NCBI GenBank assembly: GCA_024104275.1
Contig: JAGGHK010000001.1
Location: forward strand, 248,001 to 312,000
Length of the DNA stretch: 64,000 bases
Origin: Bifidobacterium sp.
Lineage (GTDB): Bacteria > Actinomycetota > Actinomycetes > Actinomycetales > Bifidobacteriaceae
Direction: 5' to 3'
Shown here: in pieces, positions 47,716 through 57,669 of the stretch
Layout: each line of letters opens with the position of its first letter
How positions within the stretch are numbered: the stretch's first letter is position 1
Translations under genes and position numbers: made by a program
The notes under the pieces: generated by a model
Seen by the model: the letters and a program-made list of their open reading frames with translations, nothing else
What the model was told of the DNA's origin: nothing
Databases searched by the model: none

Positions 47716-50700
47716 ATGGAGTTGTTGTACATTGGAACCATGGAACATTCGATGGACGTCAACATCAGCAACCGAGAACTTATCCACGCTGGTCTGCAAG
47801 ATTTGAGCGAGAGCCGCAATCTTTTTGGATGTCTGGTAAAAGCAGGCTTCGACGAGAACGACCTCAAGAAAACGCTCTCCGCGCTCGGGCACGCGTGCGA
47901 CCCGGATATCGCCTTGAAGCATCTTGTTGAAATCGTTGTGCCTCAAGACGGCCGAACGCAGAGTGACGTTTCGAAGAGTGACGTTTCAAAGAATGATAGC
48001 GGCTCGTCGTCAGATGCAGTGAATGTCCCGAATGTTCCGCAGCAATCGGGGGTTGCTGGGCAAACTCAAAACGGAGATTGTCGTATCGGTTCGGATTCAT
48101 TTCGAAACGATTTCGATACACTTGCTCGCAATCCAACGGCGCTTTCGCGGCTTATCGGAGTATTGGGAGCTTCCGACGCGTTGGGAGCGTTACTGCAGGC
48201 ACATCCGGATTTGGTATTGGCCGCAGCTTGTGACCCTTGCGACAGCCTCGCCTTTACTCGCAATGAACGCATCGCGCATATGGCGGATGCCGTCAGGACA
48301 AGCGCTTCGCAACAGGGGAATATGCCGGCCGGTAATATGTCTGTCGCGGTTGAAGCCCTGCGCAAGAATTATTATCTTCAGCTTGCTGCCATCATGGCTG
48401 AGGACACCTCGGCGGACGATCCGGTAGTCATACAGCCTCAGATCAGCACCAGGCTCTCCGACCTTGCTGATGCCGTCATTTCCGTCGCGCTCGATATCGC
48501 CAGAACGCAGGTCGAAGGCAGCGAATGCTGCGGGTTCACGGTTATCGGCATGGGCAAGCTCGGAGCTCAGGAACTTAACTACGTTTCTGATTGTGATCTG
48601 GTCTACGTGGTCGAACCGCTCGCGACAGAAGATAGCGACGAGAGAATCGACGGGGTAACACTGACACGCATTGGCACGAAAATCGGTATGACTTTGCAAA
48701 AGATATGCCAGTCGGTGATGCCTGGCGTCGATATGCCGCCACTCTGGCAGATAGACACGGCTTTACGGCCGGAAGGCAAAGACGGGCCGCTGGTACGGAC
48801 GGTCGATTCCTGCAGAATCTATTACGAGAAGTGGGCGAGCAACTGGGAGTTTCAGGCGTTGCTCAAGGCGCGGGTGGTAGCCGGTGACGAGGAACTAGGC
48901 AAGGCCTACCTTGACCTGACGCGTCCGTTGGTCTGGTCGGCCTCGAAACGCGACAATTTCGTTTATGACTGCCAGAAAATGCGCAAGCGCGTCGAGGACA
49001 ATATCGCTCCGGACCTGCGCGACCGGGAGATCAAGCTCGGCAAGGGGGGATTGCGCGATGTGGAATTCACCGTCCAGATGCTGCAGCTGGTCCACGGTCG
49101 TTCCGACGAATCCTTGCGAGGCCGTTCGACGTTGGGTGCGTTACAGGCGCTTTCCGTCGGAGGGTATGTGGCACGCCCGCAGGCAGCAAAACTCGATGAG
49201 GATTATCGTTTTGAGAGGGTTCTTGAGCATCGTGCGCAGATGTGGGAGCTCAAACGTACGCATCTTTTCCCCAATCTGGGCAAGGCGAACGAAGGCGGGC
49301 TCGATATCGTACGCAACGCCGCCCCACGGGCGATAGACGACAATCCGGAGCTGCGTCGCATGGCTCGGGCGTTTGGCCTGCTTCCCGATCAGCTGGTCGA
49401 ACGGTATGACAAAGTGCGTCGCGAGGTGCGTCGTCTCCATACTGATATCTATTATCGTCCGATGCTTCCCATTAACGCACAGCTTGATGACGACCAGGTG
49501 ACGCTGAGCGATAAGGCCACCCGCGAGCGCTTCGAATCAATCGGTTTCGCTGATCCGGACGCCGCCATGCGTCATGTTCGGGCGTTGACGGAAGGTGTCT
49601 CCCGCGCGGCCAAAATCAACCGCATCCTGCTTCCCTCGATTCTGCAATGGCTGGCACAAGGCCAGAATCCCGATATGGGACTTTTGCAATGGCGAAAACT
49701 TGAGGAACGATTCGGTGGTGGCAGCCAATATCTCGGCTTCCTGCGCGATTCGCCGCAGGCGCTGATCAGGCTGTGCCATATCCTCTCCAATTCGAGGCTT
49801 CTGGGCGATTCGCTCAACCGGTCCATCGAGTCGGTGACATGGCTGGGCGACGACGATATGCTGATGCCACGAAACCGCACAAGCCTTGATGTCAGAGCGA
49901 AGGCGGCGGTTTCGCGCTATGCCGACAATATGAACGATTTCGCGACTTCCATCCGTGCGATGCGCCGTCATGAGATCGAACGTATCGGTCTCGGCTGGAC
50001 TTCAAAGGTCTTTGACGACGGTGAGGGATTGACCGGCATGACCGATGTCTACGACGCCGCCATCGAAGCGGCTTTGCAATGGTCGATCAACCATCAGTGC
50101 GCTGAGATGAAACTGGATTCCGCTCCGGTGACCATCAGTGTCATAGCCATGGGCCGATACGGTGGGTGGGAGGTCAATTTCTGCTCTGACGCCGATATCA
50201 TCATGATGTATCGTCCTATCCAAACCGCAGGTAACCAAGATGGTGACGATTCAGCGAAAACAGCCGCCGATTTCGCGCGCAACGTGGTCAACGACCTGCG
50301 CAACATCCTGCAAGGCCCTGCCAGTCTCGAGCCAAAGATCGACCTTGATTTCGGTCTTCGTCCTGAAGGCAAGAACGGCCCGCTGATTCGTTCCTACGAA
50401 TCGTGCCGTGACTACTACACCAAGTGGTACAGCACGTGGGAGCGTCAGGCGTTGCTGCGGGCCCGATATGCCGCCGGCGACGCGCAGTTGGCCAAGGATT
50501 TCCTCACTCAGCTCGCGGACCCGCTGCGTTATATGGACCGGGAATTGACGGACGAGGAAATCGGCGAGATCCGCAAGCTCAAGGCACGGATGGAAGCAGA
50601 GCGTCTGCCGCATGGTGTGAAACGAAACCAGCACTTGAAACTCGGTGCCGGAGGGCTTTCCGATGTTGAATGGACGGTGCAGCTGATGCAACTGGAACAT

Positions 50701-51021
50701 GCAGGGGAGCACGAGAGTCTTCGTGTCAACTCGACACTGGCGGCGCTGGATGAGCTCGAACGTCTGGGGTATATCAAGGCCGACGATGCCAAGGCGTTGC
50801 GCAAGGCGTGGAAGATGCTCACCGCCGCCCGCAACGGCAATTATCTGTGGGGCGCAAGGCTCTCGCAGGCCGATGTGCTGCCATCCGATTTCTATGGGCT
50901 CGGGGGAGTGGCGACGTTCCTCGGCTATGACGCGAACCGCGGCCAATACTTCGGCAATGATTTGCAGGCGGTGATGCGCCGTTGCCGCGAGGTAATGGAA
51001 CGGCTTTTCTATGGGCAGTAG
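47716..51021 (+). CDS. glnE: Glutamine synthetase adenylyltransferase / adenylyl-removing enzyme
   Basis: GlnE adds or removes AMP on glutamine synthetase according to nitrogen supply. The 1101-residue product has two nucleotidyltransferase halves. The first has GMGKLGAQELNYVSDCDLVY and the second AMGRYGGWEVNFCSDADIIM, each with the paired acidic metal ligands. Residues about 78-125 are a Ser/Asp/Asn-rich insertion. The start is uncertain: in-frame ATGs at 47716, 47740 and 47752 all lack a good ribosome-binding site. It complements GltBD (31478-37596) in ammonia assimilation. Confidence 0.93.
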   Translation: MELLYIGTMEHSMDVNISNRELIHAGLQDLSESRNLFGCLVKAGFDENDLKKTLSALGHACDPDIALKHLVEIVVPQDGRTQSDVSKSDVSKNDSGSSSDAVNVPNVPQQSGVAGQTQNGDCRIGSDSFRNDFDTLARNPTALSRLIGVLGASDALGALLQAHPDLVLAAACDPCDSLAFTRNERIAHMADAVRTSASQQGNMPAGNMSVAVEALRKNYYLQLAAIMAEDTSADDPVVIQPQISTRLSDLADAVISVALDIARTQVEGSECCGFTVIGMGKLGAQELNYVSDCDLVYVVEPLATEDSDERIDGVTLTRIGTKIGMTLQKICQSVMPGVDMPPLWQIDTALRPEGKDGPLVRTVDSCRIYYEKWASNWEFQALLKARVVAGDEELGKAYLDLTRPLVWSASKRDNFVYDCQKMRKRVEDNIAPDLRDREIKLGKGGLRDVEFTVQMLQLVHGRSDESLRGRSTLGALQALSVGGYVARPQAAKLDEDYRFERVLEHRAQMWELKRTHLFPNLGKANEGGLDIVRNAAPRAIDDNPELRRMARAFGLLPDQLVERYDKVRREVRRLHTDIYYRPMLPINAQLDDDQVTLSDKATRERFESIGFADPDAAMRHVRALTEGVSRAAKINRILLPSILQWLAQGQNPDMGLLQWRKLEERFGGGSQYLGFLRDSPQALIRLCHILSNSRLLGDSLNRSIESVTWLGDDDMLMPRNRTSLDVRAKAAVSRYADNMNDFATSIRAMRRHEIERIGLGWTSKVFDDGEGLTGMTDVYDAAIEAALQWSINHQCAEMKLDSAPVTISVIAMGRYGGWEVNFCSDADIIMMYRPIQTAGNQDGDDSAKTAADFARNVVNDLRNILQGPASLEPKIDLDFGLRPEGKNGPLIRSYESCRDYYTKWYSTWERQALLRARYAAGDAQLAKDFLTQLADPLRYMDRELTDEEIGEIRKLKARMEAERLPHGVKRNQHLKLGAGGLSDVEWTVQLMQLEHAGEHESLRVNSTLAALDELERLGYIKADDAKALRKAWKMLTAARNGNYLWGARLSQADVLPSDFYGLGGVATFLGYDANRGQYFGNDLQAVMRRCREVMERLFYGQ

Positions 51022-51407
51022 GTTATTGCCGAGAATCAAGGAAAAATCGTTGATTGAGGTGAAACAGTTCGCTATTTGCAGCAGGGAACATAAAACGGTT
51101 CGTTAATGCTCTTCGCTGCTGCCGCCGAGAATAATGTAGGTTTCATTTCGTTGATATACCGGGGATTCCGGAATAACCCTCTTCGCCATTAATGCGTATT
51201 CGCAGCATTGAAGCGTTAATCTGGATAAATTTTCTTTCCGTGCTGCAGGCGACAGATATAGCCTTGAAATTCATTCGAATATGTAAACATATATCGGAAT
51301 TCGGCAGAGCGAAGGCTTGCGTGGTATTTGCTCGTACTGTCGCCGCGTGCGGGTATCTTGTCAATGGTCACACGAAGTGGCCACCTTGGTTGACGAAAGG
51401 TGAGCTG
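51022..51407 (+). promoter_or_regulatory. Long upstream region of the pyr operon
   Basis: This 386-bp gap before pyrB holds no clear gene. It includes a small inverted repeat CCGG-GGATT-CCGG near 51161, the palindrome ATATGTAAACATAT near 51282, and GTGGCCAC near 51378. It probably carries the promoter and any 5'-leader control of the operon. No PyrR-type anti-terminator can be drawn with confidence. Confidence 0.35.
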
Positions 51408-52421
51408 ATGTCGATAAGACAAAAACCTACGAAGAATCCCGCTGATGGGGGCAGGCGATCATCATTGGTCGGTTCCAGCGTGGTGACGTTGGACAGCATA
51501 CCGATTTCCGAGATTCAGTCATTGCTCGACAAAGCGCAATACATTGATTCTCACCGTAAAAAAGTGGCGAACACCTGCAATGGCCGGGTGTTGGCCACTT
51601 TGTTTTATGAGCCCAGCACACGCACGCGCCTGAGCTTTGAGACCGCCATGCTCCGCCTAGGCGGCAAGGTTATCGGTTTCGCCGGAGCCCAGCTTTCCTC
51701 GGCCACCAAAGGCGAGACCATCCACGACACGGTGAAGGTCGTCTCACAATATGCTGACCTTATCGCCATGCGCCATCCCAAGGAAGGCGCTGCGTTGGTC
51801 GCTGCTCATTCCTCTGACGTGCCGGTCATCAACGCCGGCGACGGCGGACACATGCACCCGACGCAGACCTTGGCTGACCTTTCGACTATTCAAGCTAGGT
51901 TCGGACGTGTTACCGATCTGACCGTTGGCCTTTGCGGAGATCTCACCTTTGGCCGTACCGTCCATTCGCTGATTACCACGCTCTGCCGGTTCGGCAATGT
52001 CCGGTTTGTGCTCATCAGCCCCGACGAACTCAAGACGCCGCAATATGTGCTCGACTGCATTGACCGAAGCCCGACCTGCTCCTATGTCGAGGCCAAGGAT
52101 TTGTCTGCCGTCATCGGAGATCTCGATGTGCTTTACATGACACGCGTCCAGCAGGAACGTTTCTTCAACGAGGACGATTACCTGCGTCTGCGCGATACCT
52201 ACATATTGGACGAGGGCAAGATGAAACTTGCGAAGCCTACGATGGCCGTGCTGCACCCGTTGCCACGTGTCAACGAAATCGCCAAGGAAGTCGACGACGA
52301 CGCGCGCGCCGCCTACTTCGAGCAGGTGCGCCGTGGCATGCTCATGCGCATGGCGCTGGAAAGTTCGGTGCTTGGCGACAAGCTGCCTGGTTACGAGGAG
52401 AATAAGGAGGTGCTGGCCTGA
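51408..52421 (+). CDS. pyrB: Aspartate carbamoyltransferase, catalytic chain
   Basis: PyrB joins carbamoyl phosphate and aspartate, the committed step of pyrimidine synthesis. It has the carbamoyl-phosphate loop FYEPSTRTRLSFETAM, DGGHMHPTQTLADL, and the C-terminal HPLPRVNEI. I chose ATG at 51408, preceded by AAAGGTGAG, which gives 337 residues; an in-frame ATG at 51192 would add 72 non-family residues. The stop overlaps the pyrI start by one base, and the paired regulatory chain implies an allosteric holoenzyme like that of E. coli. Confidence 0.94.
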   Translation: MSIRQKPTKNPADGGRRSSLVGSSVVTLDSIPISEIQSLLDKAQYIDSHRKKVANTCNGRVLATLFYEPSTRTRLSFETAMLRLGGKVIGFAGAQLSSATKGETIHDTVKVVSQYADLIAMRHPKEGAALVAAHSSDVPVINAGDGGHMHPTQTLADLSTIQARFGRVTDLTVGLCGDLTFGRTVHSLITTLCRFGNVRFVLISPDELKTPQYVLDCIDRSPTCSYVEAKDLSAVIGDLDVLYMTRVQQERFFNEDDYLRLRDTYILDEGKMKLAKPTMAVLHPLPRVNEIAKEVDDDARAAYFEQVRRGMLMRMALESSVLGDKLPGYEENKEVLA

Positions 52422-52840
52422 TGGAAGTCACAAGCATCACCAACGGTATCATCATCGACCATGTGGACGCGGGCACCGCGCTCACCGTGCTGCATTATCT
52501 GAAGGTCGATCCGGCCACCACCAAGCTGGCGCTGATCATGAACGCCACGAGCCACGCGCTAGGAGACAAAGACATCATCAAGCTCGAGGACGTCGAAGAC
52601 CTGAACCTTGACGCGCTCGGTTTCATCGCCCCACGCGCTACCGTCAATATCGTGCGTGGTGGCAAGATCGTCGAAAAAGCCAAGCCGGAGCTGCCGCAGC
52701 ATTTGGTCGGCATCATCTCCTGCAAGAATCCACGTTGCGTGACCACTTCCGAGGCCGGTTTGGAACAGAGGTTCCACCTGGCGAACGCCGAACGGCGCGA
52801 ATATCGTTGTGATTATTGTGATGAGGAAGCGGAACGGTAA
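52421..52840 (+). CDS. pyrI: Aspartate carbamoyltransferase, regulatory chain
   Basis: PyrI binds nucleotide effectors and links catalytic trimers. The 139-residue product has the N-terminal allosteric domain with GIIIDHVDAGTALTVLHYL and the C-terminal zinc domain with four cysteines in CKNPRC and CDYC. Its ATG shares a base with the pyrB stop. The next gene follows after 130 bp. Confidence 0.95.
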   Translation: MEVTSITNGIIIDHVDAGTALTVLHYLKVDPATTKLALIMNATSHALGDKDIIKLEDVEDLNLDALGFIAPRATVNIVRGGKIVEKAKPELPQHLVGIISCKNPRCVTTSEAGLEQRFHLANAERREYRCDYCDEEAER

Positions 52841-52970
52841 CAAAACATTGTCCTGTGCCAAGTCCTGTTGATTAGGATTAGGCACAGGCAAATCGAGCTT
52901 GGTTGCTGACGTAAAATAAGCTTGAATCTAGTGAGAATCTAACGAACAACAGGTAAATCGAAAGAACGGG

Positions 52971-54485
52971 ATGCACATGCTGACCATTCATGACATTGCG
53001 GTTTGGAACACCGGCGAGCGTATCGATCTCGTCGTTCCGGAAACCGACGAGCAACGCTTGCTTGCCGAGTCTGGTGCTGTCGTTTCCGGCGACATAGACG
53101 GCTCCTCGTTGATGGTGGCGCCGGGGCTTACCGATACACACGTGCATTTCCGTGATCCTGGTCAGCTCGACAAAGAGACGATGGTTTCTGGATCGGCGGC
53201 AGCTGCAGCTGGAGGCTATACACGTGTGCTCATCATGCCGAACACGCTGCCCGCGGCCGACGGACGTGACATCAATGTTCAGGATGTTGCGGACGGCGGC
53301 AGAGAATTCAAGGAAGTCGGTGTCTACAACACGCTCGATTATCTGCAACGCTACGAGCAATTGCACAATGTAAAGTTGCCGGTCCGCTATGATGTCTCCG
53401 TCTGTGCCTCGCTGGGACGCGCCGGAAAACTGCCTACGAGACCAGAGGATTACGCCAGATTCATGGACTCGAAAGGACAATCATCGCAAACCGGTAGTCT
53501 AAATTCAAAGACAGGCGAAAGCTCGGATAGCGTTGTTTCAGAACATCCTTTACGTGCCATAACCGACGACGGTTCGGCCATCACCGACGACATTCTTGAT
53601 GCCGTACTTGCTGATTCGAAGGAGACTGGTCTGCCGGTGCTGGAGCACTGTGAACATCACGATTCGGGTGCCATCAACGATGGGGCAGTCAGCAGGAAAC
53701 TTGGTATCGCTGGTATTCCGGCCGAAACCGAACTAGCGATAGTCAACCGTGACATCGAAGCCGCTCGACGTACGGGCGCCCACATCCATTTCCAGCATGT
53801 TTCGACAGCTGGCGCTTTCGATGCGGTTCGCAAGGCCAAGGCCGAAGGACTGCCCGTCACTTGTGAGACGGCGCCACACTATCTTGCGCTGTGTGATGAG
53901 GACATTCTGGAGTACGGCGCGATGGCCAAGATGAACCCACCGCTTCGTAGCGAGGAGGACAGGCGTGCCACGGTCGCTGCGATTGCGGACGGAACCGTTG
54001 ATATGATCGCCACCGACCACGCTCCGCACACAGCCGCCGAAAAAGCAGCTGGTCTGGCCGATGCTCCCAACGGCATCATCGGATTGGAATGTGCCTACGG
54101 TGTCTGCCGCAAGGTTTTGGTTCAGGGTGGGGCCATCAGCGACGAACGGCTGATCGAGCTCATGGCTTTGGCTCCGGAACGGTTGATGGGCCATACGCCG
54201 ACAGACGTGGCGATGCTGCTCAACACTTCGTCGAAATGCGCGACGAAACGGACGCTTGATTTAGGCAACGTCGAACACCCCGAAAACGTCGATTTGACAT
54301 TGATTGACATTAAACGCAAATGGACTGTAGACTCGACCAAATTCCATTCCAAGGGACGCAACACCCCGTTTGACGGTTGGCAGCTTACCGGCAGACCGAT
54401 GGCGACGATTATCGGTTCAAAACTGGTATTCAGCCGGTTGTCGGATAGTGTGGCGGCTAGCAGAGACGTTTCGACGACAATTTAA
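52971..54485 (+). CDS. pyrC: Dihydroorotase
   Basis: PyrC closes carbamoyl-aspartate to dihydroorotate. The 504-residue product is a type-I dihydroorotase with the metal ligands in DTHVHFRDPG (about 55-64), the histidines in LEHCEHHDSG and HFQHVST, and ATDHAPHT near residue 345. Residues about 166-192 form a Ser/Thr/Asn/Gly-rich insertion with no family counterpart. ATG at 52971 and ATG at 52977 are both possible starts. It sits between pyrI and pyrF, as expected. Confidence 0.94.
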   Translation: MHMLTIHDIAVWNTGERIDLVVPETDEQRLLAESGAVVSGDIDGSSLMVAPGLTDTHVHFRDPGQLDKETMVSGSAAAAAGGYTRVLIMPNTLPAADGRDINVQDVADGGREFKEVGVYNTLDYLQRYEQLHNVKLPVRYDVSVCASLGRAGKLPTRPEDYARFMDSKGQSSQTGSLNSKTGESSDSVVSEHPLRAITDDGSAITDDILDAVLADSKETGLPVLEHCEHHDSGAINDGAVSRKLGIAGIPAETELAIVNRDIEAARRTGAHIHFQHVSTAGAFDAVRKAKAEGLPVTCETAPHYLALCDEDILEYGAMAKMNPPLRSEEDRRATVAAIADGTVDMIATDHAPHTAAEKAAGLADAPNGIIGLECAYGVCRKVLVQGGAISDERLIELMALAPERLMGHTPTDVAMLLNTSSKCATKRTLDLGNVEHPENVDLTLIDIKRKWTVDSTKFHSKGRNTPFDGWQLTGRPMATIIGSKLVFSRLSDSVAASRDVSTTI

Positions 54486-54583
54486 AGAGAGTTCGAACTG
54501 TTTATAAATGAATATAACAGTTAAAGCAACTGTAATGGTGAATAACAGAACAGTATCGATAATGTAGAAAACGAGGGAAAACA

Positions 54584-55663
54584 ATGGACCGATTGATCAA
54601 GGCTATCGAGGAAAAAGACAATCCCAGCATCGTCGGGCTGGATCCGACGCAGGCGCTGGTGCCTCCGCAGGTCTTCACCTCAGAAAATGAATTCGATGAA
54701 AAAGGTCTCAACGAACTCATCGATTCTTTGAAAGGCGTAGACGATCCCGATGCTCAACGACTTTTGGCTTCTCTGGACAATGCAGACGGTGCTGAAGCCA
54801 AGCAAAAGGTTGCCGACGACGCTTTGGAAAAAGCTGAGCCCGGTGCTCAAATCGTTGAAGGTTTTTACGAATTCAATCGTGCGATTATCGACGCCGTAAA
54901 GGACATTGTGCCGGCCGTCAAGCCGCAGGTCGCCATGTATGAGGCCTATGGCTCCATCGGTTTTGACATCTATCGCTTCACCTGCGAGTATGCCCAGCGA
55001 CAAGGTCTGTATGTGCTTGGCGACATCAAGCGCGGTGACATCGGCTCGACCGCTGCGGCCTACGCCAGGCATCTGACCGGTGCCAGCTCGCGCGAACATG
55101 ACTACAACGGACAGCCATGGCGCGAGGACGGCATTACCGTCAATCCGTACTTCGGCACAGATGGTATTACTCCGTTTACAGACGCTGCCAAGCAAGCCGA
55201 CAAAGACGTGTTCGCGCTGGTACGCACTTCGAACCCCTCCAGCAAGGAGATTCAGGAGCTCGAACTTGCCGACGGCGACAAGCTCTACGAGCACGTGGCC
55301 GACCTTGTGGAGGGCTGGGGTGCAGATTCCATCGGCAAGTACGGTTATTCGAGGCTTGGCGCTGTGGTCGGTGCGACCCATCCCGAACAGGGCAAGGAGC
55401 TGCGTGAGCGTATGCCGCGCACCTTCTTCCTTGTTCCTGGTTACGGTGCCCAAGGTGGCACCGCCGCCGATGCCGCACAGATTTTCGACAAGAACGGACG
55501 CGGTGCCATCGTCAATTCCTCGCGCGGCATCATCGGCACGTGGAAGAAATCGGGGGAGTACCGCGAGGAAATGACCAAGGAAGAAGCCCTCGACTTGGTC
55601 GGCCGCAGTGCCCGAGCCGCGGCCATCGCCATGCGAGACGACTTGAGAAAGGCCTTGCACTGA
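54584..55663 (+). CDS. pyrF: Orotidine-5'-phosphate decarboxylase (class 2)
   Basis: PyrF makes UMP, the last step of the pathway. The 359-residue product is of the long class-2 type common in actinobacteria, with NPSIVGLDPT near the start and the catalytic Lys-Asp motif GDIKRGDIGSTAAAY. It ends with FLVPGYGAQGGTAADAA and IVNSSRGI, which bind phosphate. A moderately charged insertion lies at about residues 50-90. It starts 98 bp after pyrC. Confidence 0.93.
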   Translation: MDRLIKAIEEKDNPSIVGLDPTQALVPPQVFTSENEFDEKGLNELIDSLKGVDDPDAQRLLASLDNADGAEAKQKVADDALEKAEPGAQIVEGFYEFNRAIIDAVKDIVPAVKPQVAMYEAYGSIGFDIYRFTCEYAQRQGLYVLGDIKRGDIGSTAAAYARHLTGASSREHDYNGQPWREDGITVNPYFGTDGITPFTDAAKQADKDVFALVRTSNPSSKEIQELELADGDKLYEHVADLVEGWGADSIGKYGYSRLGAVVGATHPEQGKELRERMPRTFFLVPGYGAQGGTAADAAQIFDKNGRGAIVNSSRGIIGTWKKSGEYREEMTKEEALDLVGRSARAAAIAMRDDLRKALH

Positions 55664-55713
55664 CAATCGCAATGTTAAAACTCATCAATCAACAGAATTT
55701 CAGAAGGAGAGAC

Positions 55714-56550
55714 ATGAGCGCAACCGCTTTTATGCCTACTGTCACCACCGGAACCGTCGAACGGCAGGCGGTCCAGGCCGGACGGAAGCCCGGAAGACGC
55801 ACCGACGAGGTGATGAGCGCCTCGATGCTGTCCGAAGGAATCTACGAGTTGGTCATCCGTGATCCGTATGTGGCCAAAACCGTGCAGCCGGCACAGTTCG
55901 TGAACCTTTACCCTGCCAACGCCACGATGGCTCTTCCTCGTCCGTTCGGTGTGGCCGAGGTCGAAGGCGATGATGCGACGTTGATTTACCAGATTGTCGG
56001 AGCCGGAACGGCGGAGTTTTCGCTGCTTCAAGCAGGCGATGTCATCGACGTCCTTGGGCCGCTGGGCAAGCCGTTCGATACCGCCAAGCCCGCGAATTAT
56101 GTACTGGTTGGCGGGGGCCTTGGCGTGCCGCCGCTGCTGTATGCCGCGCAAAAAATCAGCGAACGTAACGATGGCAGCAAGGTCACTTCCGTTTTCGGCT
56201 ACCGTGACGCGCGTTTCGCCGACGATCTGGTGGCGCCGTTTGCAGACAAGACCCACAGCATCGTCAACGCCGAAGGCAACGTTGTAGACTTGCTCAACGC
56301 TATCGAAGACGAATTGCATGCCGCCGACCAGCCGCCGATGATTCTTTCCTGCGGCCCGACACCGATGATGAAAGCCGTTGCAGTCTGGGCCAGCAAGCGC
56401 GATATCCCTGCACAATTGAGTCTTGAAGCCCGTATGGGTTGCGGCTACGGGGCGTGTGTGGCTTGCGTGGTCGATACGCCGGGCGGAAGACTCAAAGTCT
56501 GTAAGGACGGACCTGTGTTCACCACCGAAGAACTTGGCTGGGAGGCGTGA
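55714..56550 (+). CDS. pyrK: Dihydroorotate dehydrogenase electron-transfer subunit
   Basis: PyrK carries FAD and a [2Fe-2S] cluster and links the PyrD catalytic subunit to NAD. The 278-residue product has the flavin-reductase fold with VGGGLGVPPLLYAAQ for NAD and the cluster motif MGCGYGACVACVVDTPGGRLKVC near the C-terminus. I chose ATG at 55714 because AGAAGGAGA lies upstream. It overlaps the start of pyrD by four bases. The presence of PyrK shows that the dehydrogenase is class 1B. Confidence 0.93.
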   Translation: MSATAFMPTVTTGTVERQAVQAGRKPGRRTDEVMSASMLSEGIYELVIRDPYVAKTVQPAQFVNLYPANATMALPRPFGVAEVEGDDATLIYQIVGAGTAEFSLLQAGDVIDVLGPLGKPFDTAKPANYVLVGGGLGVPPLLYAAQKISERNDGSKVTSVFGYRDARFADDLVAPFADKTHSIVNAEGNVVDLLNAIEDELHAADQPPMILSCGPTPMMKAVAVWASKRDIPAQLSLEARMGCGYGACVACVVDTPGGRLKVCKDGPVFTTEELGWEA

Positions 56551-57563
56551 GCGCGATGACGGATACGAGCAATGAAAGAGCCACTGTGATGAACGAACAG
56601 ACGAAACAGACTGCACAGGTCGAACAAGTTGAACGAATGAACGTTCTCGAACCTCACGAATGGCGGCACAAGACCATCGTCGCGGGGGTGGAATGGAAGA
56701 ATCCGGTCGGCACGGCCTCAGGTACGTTCCAGCTCGACGCCTGCGGCGACTATTACGATGTCAGCCAGATGGGTGCGATCTGCACCAAGGGCGTCTCACC
56801 GGTTCCGTGGGAGGGGAATCCCTCGCCGCGTACCGCCGAAGGCCCGTTCAGCATGGTCAACGCCGTCGGCCTGCAGAATCCTGGTATTGACCATTATCTG
56901 GTCGACGAGCTGCCGCGGCTCAAGAAGCTCGGCGCCATGGTCATCACCAATGTCGCTGGACACAGCGACGAAGACTACGCGCAGGTGGTCGAGAAACTTG
57001 CCGATTCCGACGCCGATATGCTGGAAATCAACGTCAGCTGCCCGAACGTCAGCCATGGTGGCATGAGCGTCGGCACCGATCCGGTGGTGTTGAGCCGGCT
57101 CATCACGCATTTGCGCACGTTGACCGACAAACCGATGATCGTCAAGCTTTCCCCGAACGTCACCGACATCGTCCAAATCGCCCATGCGGCCGTGGACGCC
57201 GGTGCGGACGCGTTGAGCCTCATCAATACGTTGGTCGGCATGCGCATTGACATCAACACCGGCAAGCCGATCATCGCCAACCGCACTGGCGGCGTATCCG
57301 GCCCCGCCATCTTCCCGATCGCCCTGAGCTTCGTCTGGCGCGTGCGCCAGGCCATTCCTGACATCCCGATCATCGGCATCGGTGGTATCGATTCGGGCGA
57401 GAAGGCGTTGGAATACCTGTATGCCGGCGCGAATGCCGTCGAGGTCGGTGCCGCCGCGCTCTTCGACCCTACTGCTCCTATGCGCGTCGCCCGCGAGCTC
57501 GATGACTTGCTCGATTCGCGTCCTGAACTTGCCGCGAAACTGGCCAAGGGTCAGACGTGGTGA
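56547..57563 (+). CDS. pyrD: Dihydroorotate dehydrogenase (class 1B), catalytic subunit
   Basis: PyrD oxidises dihydroorotate to orotate with FMN. It has NPVGTASGTF near the N-terminus, EINVSCPNVSHGG with the catalytic cysteine region, MIVKLSPNVTD, and the FMN-phosphate site IGIGGIDSGEKALEYLYAGANAVEVG. GTG at 56547 overlaps pyrK (GTGA) and would give 338 residues; ATGs at 56556 and 56589 are possible starts, since the first about 30 residues are not conserved. It works with PyrK to use NAD as acceptor. Confidence 0.94.
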   Translation: MSAMTDTSNERATVMNEQTKQTAQVEQVERMNVLEPHEWRHKTIVAGVEWKNPVGTASGTFQLDACGDYYDVSQMGAICTKGVSPVPWEGNPSPRTAEGPFSMVNAVGLQNPGIDHYLVDELPRLKKLGAMVITNVAGHSDEDYAQVVEKLADSDADMLEINVSCPNVSHGGMSVGTDPVVLSRLITHLRTLTDKPMIVKLSPNVTDIVQIAHAAVDAGADALSLINTLVGMRIDINTGKPIIANRTGGVSGPAIFPIALSFVWRVRQAIPDIPIIGIGGIDSGEKALEYLYAGANAVEVGAAALFDPTAPMRVARELDDLLDSRPELAAKLAKGQTW

Positions 57564-57669
57564 TTCGACTATGTGATAAACGCGACACTTGGAATTCTAC
57601 ATCGTCGCGTTTAGCACTTTGATAAAATTCAAAAAGAAATGATGTAATACATCAAAGGGAGATTCAACC

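Noticed and set aside
51192..51407. N-terminal extension of pyrB or a leader peptide of 72 codons
   Set aside because: The frame is open, but it shows no family similarity and there is a better start signal at 51408. A leader role cannot be excluded.
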